Source of the DNA: Ruminiclostridium cellobioparum DSM 1351 = ATCC 15832
GTDB lineage: Bacteria; Bacillota; Clostridia; Acetivibrionales; DSM-1351
DNA length: 64,000 bases
Direction of reading: 5' to 3'
Assembly (NCBI RefSeq): GCF_000621505.1
Contig: NZ_KK211290.1
Coordinates: 215,269 to 279,268, forward strand
The notes below the pieces were generated by a model. It was given only the letters and a program-made list of their open reading frames with translations, was not told the DNA's origin and did no database searches. The position numbers and the translations under genes are program-made. Positions 28,126 through 36,037 of this stretch are shown here, piece by piece (position 1 is the stretch's first letter; each line of letters begins with the position of its first letter).

Positions 28126-28356
28126 TTAAATATCCTCCAATAGACATGTTACAGGTATATTCAATGCGTCACTAACCTCAAACAATACTTCCAATGAAAA
28201 GGGCTTATCACAGTTCTGAGCTTCAATCTTCGTAAGGTAACTCATGCTGATAGAAATTTTATCGGCCAGTTCCTGTTGGGTAAGTCTCTTCTGTTTTCTA
28301 TAGTATTTAATTTTTTGTCCTATCTTCTTATACTTATCAGAATACTTGCCTGTCAT
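28126..28356 (-). CDS. Small Xre-family HTH regulator
   Basis: 76 residues, a single HTH_3 domain: IGQKIKYYRKQKRLTQQELA, ISISMSYLTKIEAQN, LEVLFEVSDALNIPVTCLL. GAGG lies 11 nt before the ATG. It diverges from the SymE-like gene; a perfect palindrome at 28403 lies between and overlaps that gene's promoter, so Xre probably represses it. Spelled as the sequence shows; binding has not been demonstrated. Confidence 0.9.
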   Translation of the reverse strand: MTGKYSDKYKKIGQKIKYYRKQKRLTQQELADKISISMSYLTKIEAQNCDKPFSLEVLFEVSDALNIPVTCLLEDI

Positions 28357-28402
28357 TAATTAACACACCTCAAATAGATTGTATCTGATTTACTCATAAT
28401 TA

Positions 28403-28435
28403 AAGTTTCACCTATAGTGAAACTTATGCTATAAT
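28403..28435 (+). promoter_or_regulatory. Promoter of the SymE-like gene with an overlapping Xre operator
   Basis: AAGTTTCAC (28403-28411) and GTGAAACTT (28417-28425) form a perfect inverted repeat around CTATA. A consensus -10 box TATAAT lies at 28430-28435, and the -35 region falls inside the palindrome, so binding would block the polymerase. It is 47 bp from the Xre start. Confidence 0.65.
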
Positions 28436-28492
28436 GTTAACTATGTAATGTTTGTAGTTGTAATCAAATAATTTAAATAGGAGGCTTATAAG

Positions 28493-28657
28493 ATGCAAGC
28501 CAGGAAATTAACTGTATACAGCACAACATCAGGTAATGCAGAAGTGCCACAAATTAGAATACAAGGCAAATGGCTGGAGAAAATCGGTTTTCAGCCCAAT
28601 TCAAAGATTATTATTGAGGAAAAGTACGGACAACTGATTATTGCAAAGCAAAAATAA
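28493..28657 (+). CDS. SymE-like small protein (AbrB-fold, type I toxin family)
   Basis: 54 residues: starts MQARKLTVYSTTSGN, then EVPQIRIQGKWLEKIGFQP and KIIIEEKYGQLIIAKQK. The VPxIRxxGxWLExxGF core matches SymE, the SOS-induced toxin of Escherichia coli, which has an AbrB-like fold. GGAGG lies 8 nt before the ATG. In E. coli SymE is held down by an antisense RNA; here no antisense promoter was identified, but a divergent Xre gene with a shared operator is present. Toxicity is inferred from family only. Confidence 0.75.
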   Translation: MQARKLTVYSTTSGNAEVPQIRIQGKWLEKIGFQPNSKIIIEEKYGQLIIAKQK

Positions 28658-28772
28658 AGAAAATATTTGACTAAGGTTATGATAAATATTTTCAAACCAT
28701 CATAATTTTTATTACATTATAATACATATTTGAATAGATAGGTCAGTACTTGAACCCGGGCTGGGTAACACC

Positions 28773-28857
28773 AAAAGAAATACCTCTCAACTTTGTCGAG
28801 GTATTTCTTTTAGATCTCCTAATCAAAGTTCAACTGTTGACCTCACCCTTGCCCACG
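28773..28857 (-). pseudogene. Decayed tRNA-Thr copy with its terminator
   Basis: The hairpin AAAAGAAATACCTC ... GAGGTATTTCTTTT (28773-28811) and the following 45 bp closely match the terminator and 3' half of the intact tRNA-Thr at 30110-30185, including ACTGTTGACCTCACCCTTG against ACTGATGACCTCATCCTTA. The acceptor stem is broken, so it is not functional. The surrounding 28658-29069 has no other gene. Confidence 0.65.
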
Positions 28858-29069
28858 GATTGGAAAATTTTAATGTAATCTATTCAAAAATTTGATACTA
28901 CTGTGTTTTTAATGTTGCAATGTCCGTGATTTTATAAGAGTAACCCGTCTTATTTTTTCGGAAGTTAAAAGGCTGTGTCAAGCACTAAGCGTAAGGTTAA
29001 TTCACAGGTTATTAATTATTTGACTGTTGAAAACGAGAACAAAACAGTCTTTCTTTAAATAATTAACTC

Positions 29070-29597
29070 CTAATAATTATTGTATTGATTTTTTGTGATT
29101 ACATAGTTTAGTTTATCTTCCCATCTATTATTCATATTATAGAATTGTTCTTCCTTATTAATGAACTTAAATCCAAAATTATTAAAGATCCTTTGCATTT
29201 TTAGGTTAGAACCCATTGTATCAGCATAGATATTTTTTAGTTTTAATGTATTGAATATGTAATCTATAGCTAGTTTTACTGCCTTGGTTCCATACCCTAA
29301 TCCCTTATAATTGTCATTGGCAAGAAAGATACCAAGTTCACATTTACCTTTGTCATAATCAATTCTTTTAATTGAAACCTCGCCAATTACTGTTTCATCT
29401 AATAAAAAAATTCCGATTCTTGGGTACACTGACTCATTTTTAGTAATAGAATCAAAACGAATATTAACTTTTTCCTCATTATACAAATATGGATTTGGGT
29501 CCATGACCGAATCTGCAACATAAGACTTCCATAATTGATGATATTCATTTCTTTTAAATGACCTTAAACAAATATTATCACCTTGAATACTTATCAT
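29070..29597 (-). CDS. GNAT-family N-acetyltransferase (RimJ/RimL-like)
   Basis: 175 residues. NICLRSFKRNEYHQLW start, VIGEVSIKRIDYDKGKCELG, and the acetyl-CoA loop DNYKGLGYGTKAVKLAIDYI mark the RimJ/RimL-type group, followed by NLKMQRIFNNFGFKF. Target unknown; such enzymes acetylate protein N-termini or antibiotics. GGAGG lies 7 nt before the ATG. It lies between two decayed tRNA-Thr copies and is AT-richer than its neighbours, which hints at acquisition. Confidence 0.85.
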   Translation of the reverse strand: MISIQGDNICLRSFKRNEYHQLWKSYVADSVMDPNPYLYNEEKVNIRFDSITKNESVYPRIGIFLLDETVIGEVSIKRIDYDKGKCELGIFLANDNYKGLGYGTKAVKLAIDYIFNTLKLKNIYADTMGSNLKMQRIFNNFGFKFINKEEQFYNMNNRWEDKLNYVITKNQYNNY

Positions 29598-29782
29598 AAA
29601 ATGACCTCCAAAATACGGCTATCTTAACAGTTTGCTTATTATGAAGTCTCTACCTACAAACAATAGCCATCCACTTTAACATACAATATTAATAATATTA
29701 CTATTTATTACAACTAAATACAACGAATAATAGTTAGATATGACGCGAAATAAAAATAAGCTATTTCTGTCAAATTTCTGTC

Positions 29783-29817
29783 AAAACAAAAACTTCCGAG
29801 ATTTTACAATCTCGGAA
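29783..29817 (-). terminator. Terminator attached to the second tRNA-Thr relic
   Basis: TTCCGAGATT (29794-29803) and AATCTCGGAA (29808-29817) form a perfect stem with a 4-nt loop; on the minus strand GTTTTTGTTTTG follows. It lies 13 bp past the tRNA relic at 29831. Confidence 0.75.
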
Positions 29818-29830
29818 TCCTTAATTTTAT

Positions 29831-29885
29831 TGGAGCTCCCAATCAGAGTCGAACCTGACCTCATCCTTACCATGAATGCTCTGCT
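29831..29885 (-). pseudogene. Decayed tRNA-Thr 3' half
   Basis: TGGAGCTCCCAATCAGAGTC here is identical to the CCA end, acceptor strand and T-arm of the intact tRNA-Thr; four bases are then missing in the T/variable region before CTGACCTCATCCTTACCAT, and homology ends after the anticodon arm. The 5' half is absent. Confidence 0.75.
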
Positions 29886-30068
29886 CTCAAAAACCTTCCC
29901 AATACTTCGTCATGCTGCTCTCCTCCGGTGCTCTCGTATCTCATACGCTCCGCTCCTCGGATCACGCCTTCCTTGTATTGCTCGCTTTTTGCTTCGCAGG
30001 CTCTGCCCGGCAGAGCGCTTCACGTTACGCATTGAGGTCAGCATTTGCATCCGAGCCAGGAGCACACA

Positions 30069-30109
30069 AAAAGAAATACCTCCTGACTTTCGTCGGAGGT
30101 ATTTCTTTT
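30069..30109 (-). terminator. Terminator of tRNA-Thr
   Basis: AAAAAGAAATACCTCC and GGAGGTATTTCTTTTT pair perfectly around a 10-nt loop directly after the CCA end of tRNA-Thr; Ts end the stem on the minus strand. Confidence 0.85.
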
Positions 30110-30185
30110 TGGAGCTCCCAATCAGAGTCGAACTGATGACCTCATCCTTACCATGGATGCGCTCTGCCAACTGAGCTATGGGAGC
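30110..30185 (-). tRNA. tRNA-Thr (anticodon GGT)
   Basis: 76 nt including encoded CCA. Acceptor GCTCCCA pairs with TGGGAGC; the D arm has AGCTCAGTTGGCAGAGC; the anticodon loop is ATGGTAA, giving GGT; the T arm is ATCAG-TTCGACT-CTGAT. Read ACC/ACT codons. Terminator follows directly. Two degraded copies lie downstream. Confidence 0.95.
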
Positions 30186-30318
30186 AGCTATTAAGTTTTG
30201 TGGTGCGGTCCACTCTCTGTACAGGCTTGTCCTCGGCCGGAGCCTTCCGGGTTTGATTCCTGAGAGCTTTTGTATGCTGCTGCGTCAGGAGTTCCTGCCA
30301 ATACCTTGGTTTTATTAC

Positions 30319-30346
30319 TGGAGCGGGTGATGGGAATCACGCACGC
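30319..30346 (-). pseudogene. Decayed tRNA-Gly 3' end
   Basis: TGGAGCGGGTGATGGGAATC matches the CCA end, acceptor strand and T-stem of the intact tRNA-Gly at 30534 exactly, then loses four bases of the T arm and diverges. The flanking hairpin-containing DNA (30228-30318) also resembles 30447-30533, so a tRNA-plus-terminator unit was duplicated and one copy decayed. Confidence 0.65.
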
Positions 30347-30533
30347 TTCTCGTGCTTGTGACGTCGCCCACCATTCGTTTTACTCACGGTGCCGGGCTTC
30401 CTACTCTCACTACAAAACGGTCGTTCAGACCCTTTTGTGCAGACTCTGTCTGCCGTTCGAGCCCTCTCGGGTTCGATTCCTAAAGATTTTTATATTACGT
30501 TAGGAACTTGCTTATCAAACCTTTAAGTTTTTT

Positions 30534-30607
30534 TGGAGCGGGTGATGGGAATCGAACCCACGCAATCAGCTTGGGAAGCTGATGTTCTGCCATTGAACTA
30601 CACCCGC
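30534..30607 (-). tRNA. tRNA-Gly (anticodon CCC)
   Basis: 74 nt including encoded CCA. Acceptor GCGGGTG/CACCCGC, D arm TAGTTCAATGGCAGAACA, anticodon stem TCAGC/GCTGA around TTCCCAA (CCC), T arm GTGGG-TTCGATT-CCCAT. The downstream hairpin TTCCTAA/TTAGGAA near 30475-30510 may terminate it. Confidence 0.95.
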
Positions 30608-30638
30608 ACTCTATGTAGCAGGGCTAATGGACTAGAGA

Positions 30639-30668
30639 ATTATAGCATGTTTGCCCTGCCTCCGTCCA
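30639..30668 (-). promoter_or_regulatory. Candidate promoter of tRNA-Gly
   Basis: On the minus strand TGGACG (30668-30663) and TATAAT (30644-30639) are 18 bp apart, 32 bp before the tRNA 5' end, between the sigH stop and the tRNA. Confidence 0.5.
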
Positions 30669-30694
30669 GTAGCATTTAAGCCTGTTTTTGACGA

Positions 30695-31339
30695 TTATGC
30701 TTTCTGTTCTTCAAGATATTTCTCCAATTTACGTTTTACTCGCTGTAGCGCATTATCAATTGATTTTACATGCCTGTCCAGGTCCTCGGCAATTTCCTGA
30801 TAGGATTTGCCTTCCAGGTAGGAAGTCAGAACCTCCCACTCAAGGGAACTCAGTATCTCGCCCATCTTGTTTTCAATTCCCAAAAATTCTTCCCTGTTTA
30901 TAACAAGCTCTTCAGGATCGCTGATGTTTTCCTCACTGATGACATCCATCAGGGTTCTGTCGGATTCTTCATCGAAAATTGGCTTGTTTAATGAAACATA
31001 GGAATTCAGGGGAATGTGCTTTTGTCTCGTAGCCGTTTTGATGGCAGTAATAATCTGGCGTGTTATGCATAGCTCCGCAAAGGCCCTGAAGGATGACAGC
31101 TTGTCCCCTTTATAGTCTCTGATTGCCTTAAACAATCCAATCATACCTTCTTGTATAATATCTTCGCGGTCAGCTCCAATGAGAAAATATGTTCTGGCCT
31201 TTGCCCGAACAAAGCTCTTGTACTTGTTGATAAGATACTCCAGCGCTTTTTCACTACCAGCCTTTGCCTCTTGTATTACATCCTCATCTATCATTCCGGT
31301 ATACGTCTGATAGACCTCAGCCCTTACGTTAGTTTTCAA
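30695..31339 (-). CDS. sigH: RNA polymerase sporulation sigma factor SigH (Spo0H)
   Basis: 214 residues from a TTG at 31339 with GGGGG 8 nt upstream. Region 2 (IQEAKAGSEKALEYLINKYK, REDIIQEGMIGLFKAIRDY, SSFRAFAELCITRQIITAIK) and region 4 (SSLEWEVLTSYLEGKSYQEI, RHVKSIDNALQRVKRKLEKY) match Spo0H closely, and length agrees with the Bacillus subtilis protein. It directs early sporulation genes at the transition to stationary phase. Downstream of yacP in the conserved rlmB-yacP-sigH order. Confidence 0.95.
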   Translation of the reverse strand: MKTNVRAEVYQTYTGMIDEDVIQEAKAGSEKALEYLINKYKSFVRAKARTYFLIGADREDIIQEGMIGLFKAIRDYKGDKLSSFRAFAELCITRQIITAIKTATRQKHIPLNSYVSLNKPIFDEESDRTLMDVISEENISDPEELVINREEFLGIENKMGEILSSLEWEVLTSYLEGKSYQEIAEDLDRHVKSIDNALQRVKRKLEKYLEEQKA

Positions 31340-31436
31340 TGCAGTTGCCCCCACTTTTCGGCTAATTAAAGAATGGTAAAAATAGAGATAGACACTCACA
31401 CTAAATTATATGGGACTACCCCGATTATGTCAAGCT

Positions 31437-31958
31437 TTACTTTCCCTTACGGATCTTATCAAGTTTTTCATATATGTCGGGTGACACCTTTGACATGATT
31501 TCATTACTTTTTATCGGATGCTTGTGTTTGTATCCGCTCTCGTCGGCAGCCTTCAAATCGGTTTGAATTTCCATCCTGAATTCTCTGGGAGACACCCTTA
31601 TTCCGCCTGAAGACATTGTAATGATCTGTTCCAGGAAATCGGAGGTTACAACCTTTACCAGATTGGACCTTCCATGCAGATAAACAAACCTTTCAATAAA
31701 GCTGTCGGCCGTTTCACCTTCTTTTGTATATACGACCTTGAGTTTATCAAAATCCTGAACCCTATTGGGACCGCCTTTTTGCATATAAGCATCAAAAACC
31801 ACTATTATTTCAATATCCTTGTAACCCTGATAGTTGGAAAGCATATTGAGAAGCCTGTCTCTGCAGTCCTCCAGGGAATCTTTTTTTAAATCAAAAAGGT
31901 CGGTCCATTGATTTATAACATTATAACCATCTATAACCAGATACTCCATTGACCCCAT
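31437..31958 (-). CDS. yacP: YacP-like NYN-domain ribonuclease (Rae1 family)
   Basis: 173 residues (an ATG 9 nt inside is an alternative start). PIN/NYN acidic residues are seen in YLVIDGYNVINQW, IIVVFDAY and TKEGETADSFIERFV. B. subtilis YacP (Rae1) is a ribosome-associated endonuclease that cuts mRNA in the A site. Conserved position between rlmB and sigH. Confidence 0.92.
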   Translation of the reverse strand: MGSMEYLVIDGYNVINQWTDLFDLKKDSLEDCRDRLLNMLSNYQGYKDIEIIVVFDAYMQKGGPNRVQDFDKLKVVYTKEGETADSFIERFVYLHGRSNLVKVVTSDFLEQIITMSSGGIRVSPREFRMEIQTDLKAADESGYKHKHPIKSNEIMSKVSPDIYEKLDKIRKGK

Positions 31959-32043
31959 TACAGTCAGTATTCATGGAATGACTAAATAATAAAAACCTGA
32001 TCCTTAAGGTGATATTTATGTTATTTAATCTTTTCCATGCTAC

Positions 32044-33033
32044 CTATGACCTTCCCCTTTGCTTCAATATCTCGTACATAACAATTGCGGCTGCAACTGA
32101 AGCATTTAATGAGCTTATTTCACCCTGCATAGGGATATTTACAACAAAATCACACTTTTCACGAATGAGCTTGCCCATTCCCTCTCCCTCACTGCCCACA
32201 ACCAGCGCCAGAGGACCCTTCAGATCACTTTCATAAAACGCCTTTTCACCTGTTGCATCAGTGCCCACAACCCAGACATTGTTTTTTTTCAGGTATTCTA
32301 TCGTCTGGGCAATATTTGTGACTCTTGATACCGGAACATATTCCACCGCCCCTGCCGCTGCCTTTGAAACCGCCGAGGTCAGGCCTATAGCTCTTCTTTT
32401 TGGAATGATCACACCATGGGCACCCACCGCATTGGCTGTTCTGAGGATTGCTCCAAAATTGTGGGGATCAGCGATTTCATCCAGAATTATAATAAAGGGA
32501 GGCTGCCCTTTTTCCTGCGCAAGCTGTAATATATCATCAACCTCCACATATTCCTTAACCGCCACAAAGGCAATAACACCCTGATGGGATCTGGAACTCG
32601 ACATGCTGTCCAGGGCACTTTTTTCCACCTCGGTCACTATTATGCCTTTTTCTCTGGCCATGGCCACGATCTGACGGATGGAGCCTTCACGCTCGCCTTT
32701 TATTACAAATAATTTATTTATGGTCCTGTTGGCCCTCAAAGCCTCTAAAATAGAATTTCTGCCTTCAAGCTTGTCATTGTCTCCAAGCTGTTCCTCCTGA
32801 ACCTCTGCGTCCAATTTAGGCTCTCTTGGCATACGTTTCTCAGGAGCTGTCCCGCCTGATTTTTTCTCCTGACGGGGTCCTTTTCTGCTGCCGTCAAACT
32901 TATCCGTCTTTGATGTTCTTTTATCTCCGAAGGAACCCCTTTTATCAGCTTCAAATCTGGGGCTTCTCCTGTCGTTGAATGAGCCTTTTCTATCGCCGCG
33001 CATACCGTTTCCCGATCTTCTTTCCCCTGCCAT
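32044..33033 (-). CDS. rlmB: 23S rRNA (guanosine-2'-O-)-methyltransferase RlmB/TrmH family
   Basis: 329 residues. The first 90 are very basic, Arg/Gly/Lys-rich and probably disordered, longer than usual. A SpoU substrate-binding domain follows (EGRNSILEALRANRTINKLF), then the knotted SPOUT domain with motif 1 ILDEIADPHNFGAILRTANA, motif 2 LALVVGSEGEGMGKL and motif 3 IPMQGEISSLNASVAAAIVM. It methylates 23S rRNA in the peptidyl-transferase loop. GGAG lies 5 nt before the ATG. Confidence 0.94.
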   Translation of the reverse strand: MAGERRSGNGMRGDRKGSFNDRRSPRFEADKRGSFGDKRTSKTDKFDGSRKGPRQEKKSGGTAPEKRMPREPKLDAEVQEEQLGDNDKLEGRNSILEALRANRTINKLFVIKGEREGSIRQIVAMAREKGIIVTEVEKSALDSMSSSRSHQGVIAFVAVKEYVEVDDILQLAQEKGQPPFIIILDEIADPHNFGAILRTANAVGAHGVIIPKRRAIGLTSAVSKAAAGAVEYVPVSRVTNIAQTIEYLKKNNVWVVGTDATGEKAFYESDLKGPLALVVGSEGEGMGKLIREKCDFVVNIPMQGEISSLNASVAAAIVMYEILKQRGRS

Positions 33034-33126
33034 ATAATCTCCATTCCGCTGCCATGCAGCGATATAATATAATAAAATATAAATAATAAAGTTACACTTG
33101 TGTCAAAGTCAGTTATTTCCCGACAA

Positions 33127-33558
33127 TTACTCCTGACTGCCGTCTTCCACCGACATCCTCAATATATCCATCAGTCTCTCGGTTTGTTTTGTAAGATACA
33201 GATAGCCAACAAGAGCTTCATACCCTGTGGAATACCTGTAGTCAGTCACTTCAGCATGCTTTGGCACTGTTGCGGATTTTGCATTCCGCCCCCTTCTGAC
33301 CACATCCTGCTCTTCGGCAGTGAGCCTGTCCATAATACGTTTTACGGTGTCGGACTGTGCTTTGGCCTTTACGAACTTCACCGACATTTTATGAAGCATG
33401 TTTACATTTGTCTTCTTATTTACAACAAGCATTGTACGGACATAAGCTTCATAAATGGCATCTCCGATATATGCAAGAACAAGAGGCTGCAGATTCATCA
33501 CTTCAATGGGTTTAATATCAAAATCCCCGCGCATATTGCCAATAATATCTTCAAACAT
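33127..33558 (-). CDS. mrnC: Mini-ribonuclease III
   Basis: 143 residues from the ATG at 33558 with GGAG 6 nt upstream. It is an RNase III catalytic domain without a dsRNA-binding domain: NLQPLVLAYIGDAIYEAYVR, LHKMSVKFVKAKAQS and TGYEALVGYLYLTKQTERL hold the acidic metal ligands. It matures 23S rRNA in Firmicutes. Normally follows cysS; here exoA, an NlpC/P60 gene and a LytTR gene lie between. Confidence 0.94.
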   Translation of the reverse strand: MFEDIIGNMRGDFDIKPIEVMNLQPLVLAYIGDAIYEAYVRTMLVVNKKTNVNMLHKMSVKFVKAKAQSDTVKRIMDRLTAEEQDVVRRGRNAKSATVPKHAEVTDYRYSTGYEALVGYLYLTKQTERLMDILRMSVEDGSQE

Positions 33559-33775
33559 TATTATCTCCAAACTGATTTTTCAAATTCCAGGTATCCAGGG
33601 ACACCAAAAACACCGGCCGGTTAGTCCGGTTCTGTTCCTGATGACTACTGCTATTATACACTAAAGTTATTTCAGTTAAAACAAATTTGTATTGAGAAAA
33701 CATACCTTCTCATATATATTTTCTATTTACTTTTTATTTACATTTTATTTATATTTTTATTGGATGCCCTGTAAC

Positions 33776-33936
33776 TTATCCACAGCTATTCAGGTATAAT
33801 CCAAGTCAAAGCACAGTATATTAATGATAATCTCATGTTTTTCCACAATTTATTCATAATGTGGACAGGTTTTCTGTGGATAATGTGGACTAATCTGTGT
33901 ATATGTTTAAAATAGGCTTATCCACGTTGTGAATAA
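33776..33936. promoter_or_regulatory. Cluster of DnaA boxes
   Basis: Two perfect boxes (TTATCCACA at 33776-33784; TGTGGATAA at 33875-33883) and near matches TTTTCCACA (33839-33847), TGTGGACAG (33860), TGTGGACTA (33884), TTATCCACG (33918-33926) and TGTGAATAA (33928-33936) lie within 161 bp, next to a very AT-rich stretch at 33700-33765. No dnaA or dnaN is near. Confidence 0.7.
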
Positions 33937-33942
33937 AATAAC

Positions 33943-33966
33943 CCCAATTTAGCATACCAAATTGGG
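33943..33966 (-). terminator. Probable terminator of exoA
   Basis: CCCAATTT and AAATTGGG pair around 8 nt; on the minus strand GTTATTTTATTC follows. It lies 46 bp after the exoA stop. Confidence 0.6.
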
Positions 33967-34011
33967 TAAATTCTTATGAAAACAAAAAATATGAAAACCG
34001 GTAACATAAAA

Positions 34012-34770
34012 TTATATTTGTATCTCCAAACCCACGGGACAGTGATCCGAACCCAGTGTTTCCGAAAAGATATATGCATCGTTTATCCGGTCCTTAAGGC
34101 ACTCAGAGACGCAGAAATAGTCGATTCTCCAGCCGGAATTCTTTTCTCTGGCCTTGAACATGTAGGACCACCAGGTATATGCGTCGGTCTTGTCGGGATA
34201 AATGGTTCTGAAAGTATCCACAAAACCATTGTCAAGCAGCTGGGAAAACTTCTCCCTTTCCTGGTCGGTAAAACCCGCATTTGTCCTGTTTGTTTTAGGA
34301 TTCTTCAAATCGATCTCCCGGTGGGCCACATTGAGGTCCCCGCACAGGATCACAGGCTTCTTTTGCTCCAGCTGCTTGAGATACGTTCTGAAATCGTCCT
34401 CCCACTTCATTCTGTAGTCAAGCCTTTCAAGCTCTCTTTTGGAATTTGGAGTATACACATTCACAAGATAAAAAGTCTCGAATTCCAGAGTGATTACGCG
34501 GCCCTCATTATCGTGCTCCTGGATGCCGATACCGCAGGAGGAGGCTACAGGTTCGATTTTGGTAAATACCGCAGTGCCGGAATAGCCTTTTTTCTCCGCA
34601 TAATTCCAGAACTGGTGATAGCCCTCAAGCTCCAGCTCTATTTGACCCTGCTGCAGCTTGGTTTCCTGCAGGCAGAATATATCGGCATCAGTTTGCCTGA
34701 AAAAATCTAAAAACCCTTTATCCATACATGCCCTGAGGCCGTTTACATTCCATGAAATAAGCTTTATCAT
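34012..34770 (-). CDS. exoA: Exodeoxyribonuclease III (AP endonuclease)
   Basis: 252 residues from the ATG at 34770 with GGGGGAG 6 nt upstream. EEP-fold motifs are complete: [19 protein letters not shown] (metal Glu), [15 protein letters not shown] (Asp/Asn), [20 protein letters not shown] and the C-terminal [10 protein letters not shown] (catalytic His). It cuts DNA at abasic sites for base excision repair. Single gene with its own terminator, inserted into the otherwise conserved cysS-mrnC order. Confidence 0.95.
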   Translation of the reverse strand: MIKLISWNVNGLRACMDKGFLDFFRQTDADIFCLQETKLQQGQIELELEGYHQFWNYAEKKGYSGTAVFTKIEPVASSCGIGIQEHDNEGRVITLEFETFYLVNVYTPNSKRELERLDYRMKWEDDFRTYLKQLEQKKPVILCGDLNVAHREIDLKNPKTNRTNAGFTDQEREKFSQLLDNGFVDTFRTIYPDKTDAYTWWSYMFKAREKNSGWRIDYFCVSECLKDRINDAYIFSETLGSDHCPVGLEIQI

Positions 34771-34960
34771 ACGTTTCTCCCCCACTGATATTATAAATTC
34801 AATATATAAATTTAAAGCTTTGCCTTAATGTATTTTCAGTCCTTATAGTCGGTAACATCCAAAACGCATATTGTACGGCAGGAGAACTTTTCCCAGAACC
34901 ATGCATAGGAGGGCGGAATAATTGCTTTATTCCAACTGACTGTGGCGACGTCCCGGAAAA

Positions 34961-35004
34961 TTTAACCGCCGGCAATATATGATTTTCAGGTGCTACAGAC
35001 CACT
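34961..35004. repeat. Direct repeat, left copy flanking the NlpC/P60 gene
   Basis: About 44 bp matching 35994-36037 with some six differences (shared GCCGGCAATATATGA core). The right copy is the 3' end of the LytTR gene, so this copy is a relic of that gene end. The rest of 34786-35045 has no clear gene; on the minus strand an open stretch without a start codon ends at 34840. Confidence 0.65.
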
Positions 35005-35045
35005 ATTATAACATAGCCCTCTTCAAGCGGCAAATGGATGGCCCT

Positions 35046-35882
35046 TTACTTTTTCAACCCTCCAAAGCCCTCCGCTATCCTTATGAAGCACACGTCCAGC
35101 CACTTGGTATTCATGGCCTGATTATACCAGTAAATCTTGTCAATTCCCGACTTCTGGCTTATGAATTCCAGGGCTTTTTTAAGGTCGTCATTATCGGCAA
35201 GTGTCTTAAGTTTTATATACCCCATTTTGCCGGTTAATCTCACCAAATACCAGTTTCCGCTCAAAACTGCCTCAATATTTGCCGTGCCGCCGGCCTTCAG
35301 CTTTGTGACAACCGCAGAGGCCTCATCAGGCAGGTCATAAATATTGATATCGGCAGGCACGGTCTTAACCGACTGTTCAAAGGTTATTTTGGTATCGTTG
35401 TACTCCCCAGTGAAATATTTCAGCCTGCCGAAGGTATTGAAGGAATCAAACAGCTGGGTATTGACAACACCGTAGAAAGTTCCTCTTGCATGGGTTATCC
35501 TGTCATTCCCCGTATAGATGCCGCAATGTACTATTCCGTTGGTGTCAGTGTTTCTAAAACATATGTCGCCCGGTCTGAGCCGGCCTTTGCTTACAGGGCT
35601 GCATAAAACAGAAAAAATGCTCTGGGCCGAATAATCTGCAATCATGGGTATTAAGCCCATTCTCCGCAGTGTATATACAATCAGCCCTGAGCAGTCGAAA
35701 TATTGATAGCCTATCCACTTTTCCGCCGAATAGTTAGTATAATAGTACTTTGATTTTCCGAAGGTATTGACCAGCTTTGCCAGTGCCTCACCGGTCAACG
35801 GCTCTCCGTTCTGGCCCCCGTAAACATACCCTGCCCCGATTTTGGAATTGACTATTGCTAAAAACTCCTGAAGCTTGTTCAA
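35046..35882 (-). CDS. NlpC/P60 cysteine peptidase with SH3-like domain
   Basis: 278 residues from a TTG at 35882 (GGTGG 6 nt upstream). The N-terminal papain-like domain has the catalytic Cys in YFDCSGLIVYTLRRMG, the His in NGIVHCGIYTGNDRITHARG, and a G(A)GYVYGGQNGEP start. An SH3-like domain follows (INIYDLPDEASAVVTKLKAG, NWYLVRLTGKMGYIKL). There is no signal peptide, so it is either exported another way or released on lysis or sporulation. It should cut D-Glu-diamino-acid bonds in peptidoglycan. Flanked by 44-bp repeats derived from the LytTR gene end. Confidence 0.85.
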   Translation of the reverse strand: MNKLQEFLAIVNSKIGAGYVYGGQNGEPLTGEALAKLVNTFGKSKYYYTNYSAEKWIGYQYFDCSGLIVYTLRRMGLIPMIADYSAQSIFSVLCSPVSKGRLRPGDICFRNTDTNGIVHCGIYTGNDRITHARGTFYGVVNTQLFDSFNTFGRLKYFTGEYNDTKITFEQSVKTVPADINIYDLPDEASAVVTKLKAGGTANIEAVLSGNWYLVRLTGKMGYIKLKTLADNDDLKKALEFISQKSGIDKIYWYNQAMNTKWLDVCFIRIAEGFGGLKK

Positions 35883-35993
35883 TGAAATCCACCTTCCCGT
35901 TTGATTTTTTTATGATAATTTCATAATATGAGGAAAATAAACTTCATGCTATTGGATTATTTCATTCCTGTTTTCTACGTTGACTTATTTTCA

Positions 35994-36037
35994 TTTAACC
36001 CGCCGGCAATATATGAATTCAGGTGGTACAGACTACC
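35994..36037. repeat. Direct repeat, right copy (3' end of the LytTR gene)
   Basis: Covers the last codons and stop of the LytTR gene plus 25 bp; imperfect copy of 34961-35004. Confidence 0.65.

Noticed and set aside
29740..30174. Plus-strand open frame of 144 codons across the tRNA-Thr region
   Set aside because: It runs antisense through the intact tRNA and the relic; its repeated protein segments come from the tRNA repeats.
28773..30185. Intact genomic island with att sites at tRNA-Thr
   Set aside because: No integrase or phage gene lies between the repeats and the relics are too degraded; only the repeats are reported.
33700..33936. Chromosomal origin oriC
   Set aside because: Boxes and AT tract would fit, but dnaA, dnaN, rpmH and gyrase genes are absent; only a DnaA-box cluster is claimed.
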